A stretch of 64,000 nucleotides of DNA from Tahibacter soli (GCF_025717065.2 NZ_JAOVZO020000018.1:372001-436000); one strand, 5' to 3'; shown: positions 53,130 to 63,094, counted from the first letter of the stretch. Made by a program: numbers and translations. Notes: a model not told the origin generated them from the letters alone.

Positions 53130-53153
53130 GCGCGGGCGGGAACTCGCCCGCGC
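53130..53153. terminator. hairpin after the glycine-zipper gene
   Basis: A perfect 9-bp stem (53130-53138 with 53145-53153), loop GGAACT, 24 bases after the stop; no T-run. Confidence 0.45.
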
Positions 53154-53213
53154 GGGCTCTGTCCCAGTCGTTCGATGCGCGGCGCCGTCGCGCCGCGTCG
53201 AACGGGGAACCTC

Positions 53214-53540
53214 ATGAAACTGCCGATGCTCATGTCCGCGGCGCTGCTCGCGCTCGCCGCGCTGTCGCCGCCCGCGCACGCGGCCAAAAATCCTGAAGTG
53301 ACAATGTACGTAATGCCGCAATGCGGCTATTGCGAAAAAATGCGCCATCACCTCGAAGGCGTCGGCGTCGCCTGGACCGAGCGCGACATCTCCGAGCCCG
53401 CGATCAAGGCCGAGTTCGACGCGAAGGGCGGTATCGGCACGCCGCTCGTCGTGGTCGGCGACGAGGTGATCAAAGGCTTCATGCCGCAGGCGGTCGACGC
53501 ATCGCTGCGCCGCCAGGGCGTTGCGTTGAAGGCCGATTAA
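53214..53540 (+). CDS. exported glutaredoxin-like protein
   Basis: 108 aa from the ATG at 53214 (GGGGAACC upstream). Signal peptide to PAHA, then a glutaredoxin fold with CGYC ([11 protein letters not shown]), cis-Pro GIGTPLVVV and GFMPQ. A periplasmic thiol-disulfide or glutaredoxin-like role is likely. Overlaps the convergent DegT gene by 4 bases. Confidence 0.88.
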   Translation: MKLPMLMSAALLALAALSPPAHAAKNPEVTMYVMPQCGYCEKMRHHLEGVGVAWTERDISEPAIKAEFDAKGGIGTPLVVVGDEVIKGFMPQAVDASLRRQGVALKAD

Positions 53541-54634
53541 TCGTTTCGCAGCGCCCGGGCGATCGTATCGATCGCGGCGGGGTCCAGATGCGGCCCCATC
53601 GGCAGGCTCAGCACGTCGCCCGCCATGCTTTCGGCGAGCGGCAGGCTGCCCGGCGCGTAGCCGCAGTCGGCATACGCGGCCTGTCGATGCGGCGGAATCG
53701 GATAGTGGATCAGCGTGCCGATGCCGTGTGCGGCCAGCCGCTGCTGCACGCGCTCGCGATCGGCGACGCGCACGACGTACAGATGCCACGCGGGCGCGGC
53801 CCACGCCGGCACGTGCGGCAGCACGATGTCGGCGCCGGCAAGCGCTTCGCCGTATGCCGCCGCGAGCGCGGCGCGGCGCGCGTTCCACGCGTCGAGATAC
53901 GCAAGCTTCGCGCGCAGCGCGGCGGCCTGCAGCGGATCGAGCCGGCTGTTCCAGCCCTGCATTTCGTTGACGTATTTGACGCGCGAGCCGTAGTTGCGCA
54001 GCACGCGCAGGCGATCGGCGATCACGGGATCGTTCGTCGTCACCGCGCCGGCGTCGCCGTAGGCGCCGAGGTTCTTGCCGGGATAGAAGCTCCACGCGAC
54101 GGCGTCGCCGTGCGCGCCGACGCGGCGGCCCTTGCAGGCCGCGCCGTGCGCTTGCGCGGCGTCCTCGAGCACGACGAGACCGTGCCGCCGCGCGAGCGCC
54201 ATGATCGCGTCCATGTCGGCCGGCTGACCGTACAGATGCACCGGCAGTATCGCCTTCGTGCGCGCGGTCAGCGCCGCTTCGATACGCGCGGGATCGAGGT
54301 TGTACGTGCGCGCGTCGGGCTCGACCGGCACCGGTGTCGCGCCGCACTGGCTCACGGCGAGCCACGTCGCGATATACGTGTTCGACGGCACGATCACCTC
54401 GTCGCCGGCGCCGACGCCGAGCGCGCGCAGCGCCAGGTGCAGCGCGTCGAGCCCGTTGGCGAGGCCCACGCAATGTGCCGCGCCGCAGTACGCGGCGTAC
54501 TCGGCCTCGAACGCGTCGACTTCCGCGCCGAGGATGTACCAGCCGCTGTCGAGCACGCGCGCGATCGCGGCGTCGACGTCGGCCTTGGCCTCGACGTACG
54601 CGGCCTTGAGGTCGAGAAACGGAATCGTCGTCAC
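53537..54634 (-). CDS. DegT/DnrJ/EryC1-type sugar aminotransferase
   Basis: 365 aa, PLP-dependent type I fold. Lys187 in [14 protein letters not shown] forms the Schiff base; [11 protein letters not shown] holds the PLP-binding Asp. Members make amino-sugars for O-antigen, capsule or antibiotic sugars. No sugar-nucleotide genes lie beside it here, so its pathway is unknown. A lipoprotein gene precedes it by 15 bases on the same strand. Confidence 0.92.
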   Translation of the reverse strand: MTTIPFLDLKAAYVEAKADVDAAIARVLDSGWYILGAEVDAFEAEYAAYCGAAHCVGLANGLDALHLALRALGVGAGDEVIVPSNTYIATWLAVSQCGATPVPVEPDARTYNLDPARIEAALTARTKAILPVHLYGQPADMDAIMALARRHGLVVLEDAAQAHGAACKGRRVGAHGDAVAWSFYPGKNLGAYGDAGAVTTNDPVIADRLRVLRNYGSRVKYVNEMQGWNSRLDPLQAAALRAKLAYLDAWNARRAALAAAYGEALAGADIVLPHVPAWAAPAWHLYVVRVADRERVQQRLAAHGIGTLIHYPIPPHRQAAYADCGYAPGSLPLAESMAGDVLSLPMGPHLDPAAIDTIARALRND

Positions 54635-54649
54635 GTCGAATGATCCGGG

Positions 54650-55372
54650 CTATTTCTTGGGCGGGTTCGGCAGTTTCGTCAGATCGAGCCCGGACACTTC
54701 GAACTCGAGCATGCGCTTGCCGCGGTCGGCCCACTGCGTGCCGATCTGCACCTTCTTCGCCTTCAGGAGCTTGGCGATGAACGCGACATCGGGGTCGATG
54801 AACAGCGCCGGTTCGCCGGTCGGCGGCTTCGTCGCCGGCAGGAGCTGCGCGGGTTCGTCGTCGAAGATCGCGCTGACCTGGCACTTCGCGCCGCAGACGA
54901 AGCCCGACTCGTCGCGCAGCAGGTACACGCTCTGGCCCCACTCGGGATGCTGGCGCAGCACGAGGCGCACGCGCTCGGGACCTTCCTGCGCCGGCGAACC
55001 GGCCGCGAGCACGTACGCGGTGTACTGCGTGCCCTTGGCTTCCTTCACCTGGTTGTAGGTCCACAGTTTCGCGATGCGCCGCGCTTCGGCGGCGGCGGCC
55101 ACGCGCGCTTTGATGTCCGGCAGGGTCTTGCCGATTTCGGCGGCGGCCGGCGTGCCGGGAAACTTCGCGACGATGTCGTCGCCGAGACCGGCGGCGAGAT
55201 CCCAGCGCTCGGTCGTGCGCATCTGGTCGTACATCTTCATGCGCTCGGCGGCCTGCGCGGCCCTCACCTGTTCGGGCGTCGGCGGCGGCGGTGGCGGCGG
55301 ACCCTTGCTGCACGCGGCGAGCGCAAGAGCCGCGATCAGGGCGGCGGCAACGGGATTTCGCAGGTTCGACAT
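54650..55372 (-). CDS. lipoprotein with proline-rich linker, unknown
   Basis: 240 aa. Lipobox LALAAC then a run of Pro and a helical domain (EQVRAAQAAERMKMYDQM ...) followed by a beta-rich C-terminal half with two Cys (GFVCGAKCQVS). Probably anchored to a membrane and facing the periplasm. Not recognised. Upstream of the aminotransferase gene in the same direction. Confidence 0.78.
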   Translation of the reverse strand: MSNLRNPVAAALIAALALAACSKGPPPPPPPTPEQVRAAQAAERMKMYDQMRTTERWDLAAGLGDDIVAKFPGTPAAAEIGKTLPDIKARVAAAAEARRIAKLWTYNQVKEAKGTQYTAYVLAAGSPAQEGPERVRLVLRQHPEWGQSVYLLRDESGFVCGAKCQVSAIFDDEPAQLLPATKPPTGEPALFIDPDVAFIAKLLKAKKVQIGTQWADRGKRMLEFEVSGLDLTKLPNPPKK

Positions 55373-55451
55373 GGCGCGCATCGACGTTCAAAAACGCAAC
55401 GATAGCGCATGGCGGCGCGGCGCGCATGACGCGTTCCGACGCGCCCCGGTG

Positions 55452-56000
55452 CTACAACCACTGCCGCAGCGCGAGCCAGCGTTCGAGCTTCGATCCGCGC
55501 GGCACCGACGCGTTCGCGGGGCTCGTCGACGGCAGCGGCACGAGTGCGACGCGCGCGGCGACGGCGTCCGGCAGGCGCGGCTGCACATGGCGGCGAAACG
55601 ACTGCCAGGCCTTGCCGCCGTTGAACGCGAGCGCGCGCAGCGACGGATGGCTCGCGACGAGTTCGCCGATCGCGTTCGGCTCTTCGCTGTGCGCGGCGAT
55701 TTCGCTGTCGAGGCTGCCCGGCCGCTCGCACGCCTTGAGCACGTCCCACAGGCCGACGCCGGCGGCGTTGAGCGCCGCGACGCGCGTCGCGTACGGCAGG
55801 TCGGCCGCCACGCCGCACAGCGCCTGCATGAACGGCCAGAACAGGTTGTGCGGATGGCCGTAGTACTGCGACAGCGCGAGCGAACGCACGCCGGGCATCG
55901 AACCGAGCACGAGCACGCGGCACTCGCGCGTCACGCGGGGCGGAAAGCTTTCGACGCGCGCGTCTGCGTTCGACGGCGCGGCAACAGAGGCGCGCGGCAT
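55452..56000 (-). CDS. DNA-deoxyinosine glycosylase (UDG superfamily)
   Basis: 182 aa. Family motifs: VLVLGSMPGVRSL, QYYGHPHNLFWPFM and the C-terminal LPSTSPANAS. These glycosylases remove hypoxanthine from DNA in base-excision repair. Its start overlaps the stop of a 78 aa gene (TGATG), implying coupling. Confidence 0.9.
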   Translation of the reverse strand: MPRASVAAPSNADARVESFPPRVTRECRVLVLGSMPGVRSLALSQYYGHPHNLFWPFMQALCGVAADLPYATRVAALNAAGVGLWDVLKACERPGSLDSEIAAHSEEPNAIGELVASHPSLRALAFNGGKAWQSFRRHVQPRLPDAVAARVALVPLPSTSPANASVPRGSKLERWLALRQWL

Positions 56001-56236
56001 CAGTCGGCGGCGGCGGTCTCGATGCTCGCGGCCTCGGCTTCGTGGCGGCGCGCGACGCGTTCCTTGAGGCGCTGCAGCAGGATTTCGTACAGCGTCAGCG
56101 CATCTTGCGCGGCCATGTCGGGGCGCGCCGCTTCGATCGGGTAGCGGCCCGACGCGATGATCGCCGCCGCGAGATCGAGCGCGATCTGCGACGCGCTCGG
56201 CGCGGTGACGGAATTGACGACCGGCGGTGTGCTCAT
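56000..56236 (-). CDS. small unknown protein coupled to the glycosylase
   Basis: 78 aa from the ATG at 56236; a longer frame up to 56329 exists but lacks support. Helical and charged (QIALDLAAAIIASGRYPIEAARPDM ... LYEILLQRLKERVARR). Not recognised. Confidence 0.65.
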   Translation of the reverse strand: MSTPPVVNSVTAPSASQIALDLAAAIIASGRYPIEAARPDMAAQDALTLYEILLQRLKERVARRHEAEAASIETAAAD

Positions 56237-56428
56237 GATCGGCTCGGCGATGGCGGCGATTGGTCGCAAGCCTAGCACCGCGGCGCACGTTTGGGCGCGA
56301 CCGGCGACACGATCGCCGCGGTGCGTCATTGCGTACTTTTACCCAACTACACGCAGGTGAAGAAAACGTGAGAGGCCGGGCGATCTCTCGCCCGGCCTCG
56401 CTGGCATCGGCTCGCGCCGGTCGGAGGT

Positions 56429-57721
56429 TTACGGGAACGTCGACTTGAAGTAGCTGATCGCGTCGAGCACGTCCGGCGTCAGGCGGCGGATGCCGTTCGG
56501 GTAGTCGTCGGCCGCGGTGCAGGTCGAGCAGGTCTGCGTGCTGACGACGCCGAACACCACGTTGTTGCCGCCGGACCAGCGGTTCGTGTAGACGGCCGAA
56601 CCGGAGTGGCCGCCCGACAGGTCGCAGTTCACCGAGAAGCGCGAGTTCCAGCCGTCGGCGCCCTTGCTGCCGAAGCCGCCGATGTTGCACGGCTTCGTAT
56701 CCTGGTACGCCCAGCCCTGCTGGCACGCTTCGTTGGCGACCGGGGCGTTCGACAGGCCGCACGCCGGATAGCCGCGGCTGTAGCACTGGCCCAGGCTGAA
56801 CGTGTTCGCGTCGCAGTAGTCGCGCAGGTTGTCCTCGCCGATCGCGACGTAGCCGAGCCAGCCGGTTTCGTCGCCCGGCGCCGTGCCGAGCACCATCACC
56901 GCGTAGTCGTAGGTCCAGTCGGTGTCGCTGTTGCGGAACTGTTCCGGCGTGAAGTACCACACCGCGTCGTGCGCGCCGTACGGTTCGCACGCTTCGCCGC
57001 TGCAGGTGCCTTCGCGACCCGGACGGAAGCGCGTCGCGCCGAGCGAGTACCAGAAGTCGTCGTCGCGGTTGTACAGGCAGTGCGCGGCGGTCAGCACGTG
57101 GCGGCGGCCGACCAGCGTGCCGGAGCAGCCCGACTTGTTGCCGCCGCCCATCTGGCCCATCGCGCGGTTCGGAAACGCGGTGTTGTCGTAGCGGCGCGTG
57201 CGGGTGTCCGACCCGTCGCTCCAGCCCTTGAGGCCGTCGTCGCCGGCGGACTTCTCCGTTTCGGACGCCGTCGCGCCCTTGCCGGCCGCGAGGCCCGACT
57301 GCAGCGCCAGGCGATGCAGATCGTGCGCGAGTTCGCGCGGCATCTCGACGCGATACTTCTGACCGGTCTGCGCGTTCACCGCGGTCCAGTACTGATCGCC
57401 GCTCGTGACCGTCTTGTCGCCGTCGCCCTTCGCGCTGTCGCCGGCGCCGATTTTCGCGGCGTCGCCGGCGCGCTTCAAACGCTCGGCCCAGGCGGTCTCG
57501 GCCGCCGCCGCATTCTTCGGTTCGAAGCGCACCTTGCCTTCGCTGCGCCACACTTCCTGCGTGAAGCCCGTCGCGCCCGGCAGACCGGCGGTGACGTCGA
57601 CGACGAGATCCGCGCCCGAACCCACCGCTTCGGCGCTGGCGACGCCGGCCGCAGCCGCGTAGTGCGAACAGCCGACGCCGAGCAACAGGACCAGGGCGCC
57701 GCGAACAGTTCCGTTAACCAT
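56429..57721 (-). CDS. secreted trypsin-like (V8-type) serine protease
   Basis: 430 aa. GGAGGG lies 8 bases before the ATG at 57721. Signal peptide to YAAAA, a propeptide of ~170 residues, then a chymotrypsin-fold domain with His214 (LTAAHC), Asp272 (WTYDYAVMV) and Ser373 (LSGGHSGSAV). The GHSGS form is typical of V8/glutamyl-endopeptidase-like enzymes. Several Cys pairs stabilise the mature domain. Probably an extracellular degradative protease. Confidence 0.92.
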   Translation of the reverse strand: MVNGTVRGALVLLLGVGCSHYAAAAGVASAEAVGSGADLVVDVTAGLPGATGFTQEVWRSEGKVRFEPKNAAAAETAWAERLKRAGDAAKIGAGDSAKGDGDKTVTSGDQYWTAVNAQTGQKYRVEMPRELAHDLHRLALQSGLAAGKGATASETEKSAGDDGLKGWSDGSDTRTRRYDNTAFPNRAMGQMGGGNKSGCSGTLVGRRHVLTAAHCLYNRDDDFWYSLGATRFRPGREGTCSGEACEPYGAHDAVWYFTPEQFRNSDTDWTYDYAVMVLGTAPGDETGWLGYVAIGEDNLRDYCDANTFSLGQCYSRGYPACGLSNAPVANEACQQGWAYQDTKPCNIGGFGSKGADGWNSRFSVNCDLSGGHSGSAVYTNRWSGGNNVVFGVVSTQTCSTCTAADDYPNGIRRLTPDVLDAISYFKSTFP

Positions 57722-57894
57722 TTCCATACCCTCCGCATGATGTTGAAGAAACGCCGGATCGTCCGGCGGTGTCGACATCACGTACGGCGAACCGGTGCGG
57801 CAGGGATCACGCTCGCGGCAATTTGTTGTCGAGGCGGCGTGAAAAGCGCCGCGCGACACTTCATCGCCGCGCCGCGCAGGACTACGATTCGGCC

Positions 57895-59955
57895 ATGCAG
57901 ACATCCGCGGCCATCGCGATTCCCTGGCTGGGCGAAAGGCCCCGCCTGCTGCTGGTCGGCGGCGAGCGTCGCGACCTCGCGCCGCTGCTGCGCGCGATCG
58001 GCTGCGCCGACGTCGCGGTCGCCGCGGACGCGCTCGCCGCCCGCACCGTGCTGCGCGAGCGCGGCGCCGATATCGTCGTGCTCGATCTCGCGGCCGATCG
58101 CCGGCAACTTCTGGACATTGTCAAATCGTTGCGTCTGGAATTTCCGCGCATCGCGCTGGTCGCGCGCGGACCGCGCGACGAGACCGGCGCGCTCGACCTC
58201 GTCGCCGCCGGCGTGAACGAGTACATCGATCTCGACGCCGGTGCGCACGAGGTCGCGCGCGCGCTGCGCCTGGCCGAAGCACGCGCGCGGCGCGGACTCG
58301 ACGACGGCGTGCAGCGCCAGGCGATCGCGACGATCGAACGCAACGAGCGCCGCTATCGCGACCTGTTCGAGTACAGCCTCGGCCTGTTCTGCACGCACGA
58401 CATCGACGGCGTGCTGCTCGCGCTCAACCCGGCGGCGGCGGCGGCACTCGGCTATTCGGTGTCCGAGCTGATCGGCCGGCCGCTCGCCGATTTCGTGCCG
58501 TCGCCGCTGCGCCGCGAGTTCGCGGCGTACCTGAAACGCATCGCCGACCGCCACAGCGACACCGGCCTTCTGTATCTCGTGCACCGCAGCGGCGAGCAGC
58601 GCATCTGGGAATTCCACAACCGGCTCGTGTTCGAAGCCGACGGCACGCCGTTCGTCATGGGCAGCGCCCAGGACGTGACCGCCAACCGCGTTGCCGAGCG
58701 TCGGTTGCGCCAGCAGCGCGCGGCGATGGAAGCCGTGAACGACGCCGCGCTCGTCGGCCTGTTCCACACCGACGCGGCCGGCTCGTGGACCTACGTCAAC
58801 ACCACCTACGAGCGCATCAGCGGCCTATACGCGGCGCAGGCCGCGCGCGACGGCTGGCTCGACGCGGTGCATCCGGACGATCGCGACCGCGTCGCGCGCG
58901 AATGGACGCACTCGGTCGAAAACGGCCGCCGCTACCGCAGCGACCATCGCTACGTGCACGCCGACGGCCGCGTGACCTGGGTGCACGTGCAGGCCGCGCC
59001 GATCGTGCTCGACGGCGACGTGACCGGCCATGTCGGCTGCGTCGAAGACGTCACCGCGCGGCGCCACGCCGAGCAGTCGCTCAAGCGCAGCGAGCAGCGC
59101 CTGCGCACGATCGCCGACGCGCTGCCGGCGATGATCTTCTATCTCGACGCCAAACAGCGCTTCGTGTTCGCCAACGCCGCGTACGAACGCGTCTACGGCG
59201 GCGGACGCGGCGTCGCCGGACGCTACCTGCGCGACGTGCTCGATGCCGCGAACTACGAGCAGCGCCGGCCGTGGCTCGCGCGCGCGTTCGCCGGCGAGCG
59301 CGTGTGCTTCGAGCTCGAGCAGACGGTCGACGGCGTCGTGCGCCACTTCGAGTTCAACTACATCCCGCAACGCGACGACGAAAACCCGCGCGAGATCGCC
59401 GGCATCCACGCGCTCGTGCTCGACGTGACGCCGCAGAAGCACGAGGCGGCGCGCCTGACGCAGCTGGCGCAGGTCGACCCGTTGACCGGCCTCGTCAACC
59501 GTGCCGGCTTCGCCGAACGCCTGACGCGCGCGCTCGCGCGCAGCCGCGACCAGCGCACGACGCTCGCGACGATGTATCTCGACGTCGACCACTTCAAGCA
59601 GATCAACGACACGCACGGCCACGCGGTCGGCGACGCGCTGCTCAAGGCGTTCGCGCAGCGGCTGGTGGGCTGCCTGCGCAGCTCCGACGTGGCCGGCCGT
59701 CTCGGCGGCGACGAATTCGCCGTGATCAGCGAAAGCGTACGCCGGCGCGAATACGCCGCGGCGGTCGCGGCGAAGATCGTCACCGCGATGCGCAAGCCGT
59801 TCGTGCTCGACGACCTGACGCTCAACGTGACGACGAGCGTGGGCCTCGCGTTCGGTACCGGCGCCGAATCGGCCGACGCGATCCTGCACAGCGCCGACAC
59901 GGCGCTGTACCGCGTCAAGCAGGCCGGCCGCAACGGCTACCGCGTCGCCGAGTAG
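57895..59955 (+). CDS. diguanylate cyclase with receiver-like and three PAS domains
   Basis: 686 aa. N-terminal receiver-like domain (1-130) keeps an Asp in IVVLDLA but has GG where the acidic pair belongs, so it is probably not phosphorylated in the normal way. Three PAS/PAC units follow (~155-290, ~290-415, ~415-520). The GGDEF domain (~525-686) is intact: DVDHFKQIND, GRLGGDEFAVI and an upstream RSSD inhibitory site exactly five residues before GGDEF. It makes cyclic di-GMP with product feedback. No EAL domain. Confidence 0.93.
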   Translation: MQTSAAIAIPWLGERPRLLLVGGERRDLAPLLRAIGCADVAVAADALAARTVLRERGADIVVLDLAADRRQLLDIVKSLRLEFPRIALVARGPRDETGALDLVAAGVNEYIDLDAGAHEVARALRLAEARARRGLDDGVQRQAIATIERNERRYRDLFEYSLGLFCTHDIDGVLLALNPAAAAALGYSVSELIGRPLADFVPSPLRREFAAYLKRIADRHSDTGLLYLVHRSGEQRIWEFHNRLVFEADGTPFVMGSAQDVTANRVAERRLRQQRAAMEAVNDAALVGLFHTDAAGSWTYVNTTYERISGLYAAQAARDGWLDAVHPDDRDRVAREWTHSVENGRRYRSDHRYVHADGRVTWVHVQAAPIVLDGDVTGHVGCVEDVTARRHAEQSLKRSEQRLRTIADALPAMIFYLDAKQRFVFANAAYERVYGGGRGVAGRYLRDVLDAANYEQRRPWLARAFAGERVCFELEQTVDGVVRHFEFNYIPQRDDENPREIAGIHALVLDVTPQKHEAARLTQLAQVDPLTGLVNRAGFAERLTRALARSRDQRTTLATMYLDVDHFKQINDTHGHAVGDALLKAFAQRLVGCLRSSDVAGRLGGDEFAVISESVRRREYAAAVAAKIVTAMRKPFVLDDLTLNVTTSVGLAFGTGAESADAILHSADTALYRVKQAGRNGYRVAE

Positions 59956-60008
59956 CCCGGCCGGCGGCGCTGTGCGAGCATTCGCGCCCCGTCCCACGCC
60001 GCGATCCC

Positions 60009-60719
60009 ATGCGCCTGAACAAATACATCAGCGACACCGGCCTGTGTTCGCGCCGCGAAGCCGACGCGCTGATCGAAGCCGGCCGCGTGACCGTCGACGG
60101 CAAGCGCGCCGGCGTCGGCGCGGTCATCGAAACCGGTGCCGACGTGCGTGTCGACGGCAACGCGCTCAAGCTCAAGAACCAGCGCGGCGGCGCGAAATCG
60201 GTCTACATCGCGCTGAACAAGCCGGTCGGCGTCACCTGCACGACCGAGTCGACGGTCAAGGGCAATATCGTCGACTTCGTCGACCATGCCGAGCGCATCT
60301 TTCCGATCGGACGCCTCGACAAGGATTCGGAAGGACTCATCCTCCTGACCAACAACGGCGACATCGTCAACGAGATCCTGCGCGCCGAGAACAAGCACGA
60401 AAAGGAATACCTCGTCGCCGTGAACAAGCCGGTCACGGAGGAATTTCTCGTCGGCATGTCGCGCGGCGTGCGCATCCACGGCCAGATGACGAAGCCGTGC
60501 AAAGTCTACAAGCTCAACAAGTTCGCTTTTCGCATCATCCTGACGCAGGGGCTGAACCGGCAGATCCGCCTGATGTCGGCCGAGTTCGGCTATCGCGTCA
60601 AGCAGCTGCAGCGCGTGCGCATCGTCAACATCCGCCTCGGCAATCTCAAGCTCGGTCAATGGCGCAACCTGACGCCGGCGGAACTGCACGGCCTGCTACC
60701 GGGCCGCACGCAGTGGTAG
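60009..60719 (+). CDS. rluF: RluF-type 23S rRNA pseudouridine synthase
   Basis: 236 aa of the RsuA/RluB/E/F group. N-terminal S4 domain (RLNKYISDTGLCSRREADALI), catalytic Asp in FPIGRLDKDSEGLILLTNNGD and the RluF-like QGLNRQIRLMSAEFGYRVKQLQRVRI. Converts U2604 in Escherichia coli 23S rRNA. A stand-alone gene. Confidence 0.92.
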   Translation: MRLNKYISDTGLCSRREADALIEAGRVTVDGKRAGVGAVIETGADVRVDGNALKLKNQRGGAKSVYIALNKPVGVTCTTESTVKGNIVDFVDHAERIFPIGRLDKDSEGLILLTNNGDIVNEILRAENKHEKEYLVAVNKPVTEEFLVGMSRGVRIHGQMTKPCKVYKLNKFAFRIILTQGLNRQIRLMSAEFGYRVKQLQRVRIVNIRLGNLKLGQWRNLTPAELHGLLPGRTQW

Positions 60720-60785
60720 CGATCCGTGCGGCTTGCACGCGAGGGAGGCGCGACGTTGCAGTTTGCTGCCTGAACGCTACTTCAA

Positions 60786-60828
60786 TTTATTGATTTTACT
60801 TGGTTTTTTTCTTGGCACGACACTTGAT
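60786..60828 (+). promoter_or_regulatory. sigma-54-like promoter of the BON gene with AT-rich upstream box
   Basis: TGGCAC, five bases, TTGA at 60813: -24 element perfect, -12 element GA instead of GC. TTTATTGATTTT at 60786-60797 is identical to a stretch in the rtc promoter region (9570-9581). The gene starts at 60901, with GGAG upstream. A second possible sigma-70 reading exists (TTGGCA and TACTAA) but with 13-base spacing, so it is weaker. Functional class uncertain. Confidence 0.4.
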
Positions 60829-60900
60829 CGTACTAAGCCAGCACCGGCCTTCGACGCCCTGAGTCGATTACCGGTCTGACCCCCAACCAAGGAGACGATC

Positions 60901-61248
60901 ATGCGTCTTAACACCGTTACGAAGTCTGCTGCCGCCGTTCTGATCACCCTGCTCGCGGGCGCCTCCTGGGCGGCCGGTCCGAACGACAACAAGACCACGC
61001 CGACGTCGACCTCCGCCGAATCGAACCAGCCGGTCGGCGACACGTGGATCACCACGAAGGTGAAGTCCGAACTGCTCGCCGACAGCGACGTCAAGGGCAC
61101 CGACATCAACGTGTCGACGAAGAACGGCGTCGTGACGCTGGCCGGCGTGCTCGACAACCAGATGGCGATCGACAAGGCGATCACCATCGCCAAGAACATC
61201 AAGGGCGTTTCGGACGTCGATACGCGCGCCCTGAAGCTGCGCAAGTAA
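60901..61248 (+). CDS. exported BON-domain protein (OsmY-like)
   Basis: 115 aa. Signal peptide (ITLLAGASWAAG) then one BON domain (DTWITTKVKSELLADSDVKG ... VVTLAGVLDNQMAIDKAITIAKNI). OsmY-like proteins bind phospholipid and protect the envelope under osmotic or other stress. Followed by a strong terminator. The unusual promoter may place it under stress control. Confidence 0.9.
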   Translation: MRLNTVTKSAAAVLITLLAGASWAAGPNDNKTTPTSTSAESNQPVGDTWITTKVKSELLADSDVKGTDINVSTKNGVVTLAGVLDNQMAIDKAITIAKNIKGVSDVDTRALKLRK

Positions 61249-61313
61249 CGCAGCCGCGCTCGTGACGGACCGGATGTCCGTCGCCAGGGAGCAAAAACCA
61301 CAACAGGACAATG

Positions 61314-61352
61314 CGGCCCGGGCGTCGGCAACGCCCGGGCCGTTCTTGTTTT
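61314..61352 (+). terminator. intrinsic terminator after the BON gene
   Basis: 12-bp GC stem (61314-61325 with 61331-61342), loop CGGCA, followed by TTCTTGTTTT. Confidence 0.85.
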
Positions 61353-61441
61353 CGTTGCCGCAATCCTTGATCGGGTGCGATGCGGCCGTATAACGGTCAA
61401 ACCACAGCGCCGACCGGGCGCGCCATTTTCCGGAAAACCGC

Positions 61442-62044
61442 ATGACACCGACGATCGAGGAAATACTGAAGTTCTGGTTCGGCGAGGCCGACCCGACGCC
61501 GGACGAACGTGCCGCGACCGCCCGGCGCTGGTTCGTGCGCGATGCGGCGTTCGACGATGCGATCCGCACGCGCTTCGGCGCGCTCGTCGAGCGCGCGATC
61601 GACGGCGAGCTGGGTCCGGAATGGTCGGCGACGCCGCGGGCGCGGCTCGCGCAGATCCTCCTCGTCGACCAGTTCACGCGCAACGTGCACCGCGGTTCGG
61701 CGCGCGCGTTCGCCGGCGACGCACACGCGCAGCGACTGGCGCTCGAGCTCGTCGACAGCGGCGACGACCGTGCGCTCGCGCCGATCGAGCGGGTGTTCGC
61801 CTACCTGCCGCTCGAACACGCCGAAGACGCGGCCTTGCAGGAACGCAGCGTCGCGCTGTTCGAGGCGCTCGCGGCGCAGGCGCCGGCCGCCGAGCGCGCG
61901 AGTTTCGACAACTATGCCGACTACGCGCGGCGTCACCGCGACGTGATCGCGCGCTTCGGCCGCTTTCCGCACCGCAACGCCGCGCTCGGCCGCGTCAACG
62001 GCGCCGACGAGCAGGCCTGGCTCGACGCCGGCGGCGGATTCTGA
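61442..62044 (+). CDS. DUF924 family protein
   Basis: 200 aa. Typical DUF924 features: EEILKFWFG at the start, ILLVDQFTRNVHRGSARAFA, FAYLPLEHAED and FGRFPHRNAALGR. These are helical TPR-like proteins of unknown function. Complete by length. Confidence 0.9.
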   Translation: MTPTIEEILKFWFGEADPTPDERAATARRWFVRDAAFDDAIRTRFGALVERAIDGELGPEWSATPRARLAQILLVDQFTRNVHRGSARAFAGDAHAQRLALELVDSGDDRALAPIERVFAYLPLEHAEDAALQERSVALFEALAAQAPAAERASFDNYADYARRHRDVIARFGRFPHRNAALGRVNGADEQAWLDAGGGF

Positions 62045-62149
62045 TTCCGATGCCGGCAGATCGCCGCATTTAGCGGCCGAATCTGCGACAATGCGCGCCC
62101 GCTCGCGCTCGCGCGCGGCTTCGTTCCCGCAACCAGGATTTCGGCTCCC

Positions 62150-63085
62150 ATGTCTGCATTGATCTGCGGCTCGCTCGCGTACGACACCATCATGGTGTTC
62201 CAGGACCAGTTCAAGAACCACATCCTTCCGGACAAGGTTCATATCCTGAACGTGGCGTTCCTCGTGCCGCGGATGCGCAAGGAGTTCGGCGGTTGCGCCG
62301 GCAACATCGCGTACAACCTCAAGCTTCTCGGTGCCGATCCGCTCCCGATGGCGACGGTCGGCCAGGACTTCGCCCCGTACCGCGAACACTTCACGCGCTG
62401 CGGCATTCGCCTGGACCAGGTCAAGGAGATCGAAGATCTCTACACCGCGCAGGCGTTCATCACGACCGACCTCGACGACAACCAGATCACCGCGTTCCAT
62501 CCCGGCGCGATGATGCGCTCGTACGAAAACCACGTGCGCGACGTCGAAGGCGTGACGTTCGGCATCGTCGCGCCGGACGGCCGCGAAGCGATGCTGCAGC
62601 ACGCCGAGCAGTTCGCCGAGCGCAACGTGCCCTTCATCTTCGATCCGGGCCAGGCGATGCCGCTGTTCAACGGCGACGAATTCCGCGCGTTCATCGAACA
62701 GGCGCAGTACGTCACCGTGAACGACTACGAGTCGCAGCTGCTGCAGCGCAATACCGGCTGGACGCCCGAACAGATCGCCGACCGCGTCAAGGCGTACATC
62801 GTCACGCGCGGCCCGAAGGGCTCGCTGATCTACACGAAGGACGAAGTGCACGACATCCCGCCGGCGCACGAGCGCCGCGTGTCCGACCCGACCGGCTGCG
62901 GCGACGCGTACCGCGCCGGCCTCATCTTCGGCATCATGCGCGACATGGACTGGCCGACGATCGGCCGCCTCGCATCGCTGATGGGCGCGCTCAAGGTCGA
63001 GCATCCGGGCACGCAGAACCAGCGCTTCACGTACGGGGAATTCGCCGATCAGTTCCGGCAGCAGTTCGGGTACGCGCTGGATTGA
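62150..63085 (+). CDS. PfkB-family carbohydrate/nucleoside kinase
   Basis: 311 aa ribokinase-fold enzyme. N-terminal GGCAGNIAYNLKLLG and the C-terminal signature DPTGCGDAYRAG with the catalytic Asp. The overall sequence is closest to the adenosine-kinase-like branch. It transfers phosphate from ATP to a sugar or nucleoside hydroxyl. A strong terminator follows. Confidence 0.92.
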   Translation: MSALICGSLAYDTIMVFQDQFKNHILPDKVHILNVAFLVPRMRKEFGGCAGNIAYNLKLLGADPLPMATVGQDFAPYREHFTRCGIRLDQVKEIEDLYTAQAFITTDLDDNQITAFHPGAMMRSYENHVRDVEGVTFGIVAPDGREAMLQHAEQFAERNVPFIFDPGQAMPLFNGDEFRAFIEQAQYVTVNDYESQLLQRNTGWTPEQIADRVKAYIVTRGPKGSLIYTKDEVHDIPPAHERRVSDPTGCGDAYRAGLIFGIMRDMDWPTIGRLASLMGALKVEHPGTQNQRFTYGEFADQFRQQFGYALD

Positions 63086-63094
63086 GTTTTACAG

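Noticed and set aside
60812..60836. Sigma-70 promoter (TTGGCA and TACTAA) for the BON gene
   Set aside because: Spacing of 13 bases is too short for a good sigma-70 promoter; sigma-54-like reading kept with low confidence.
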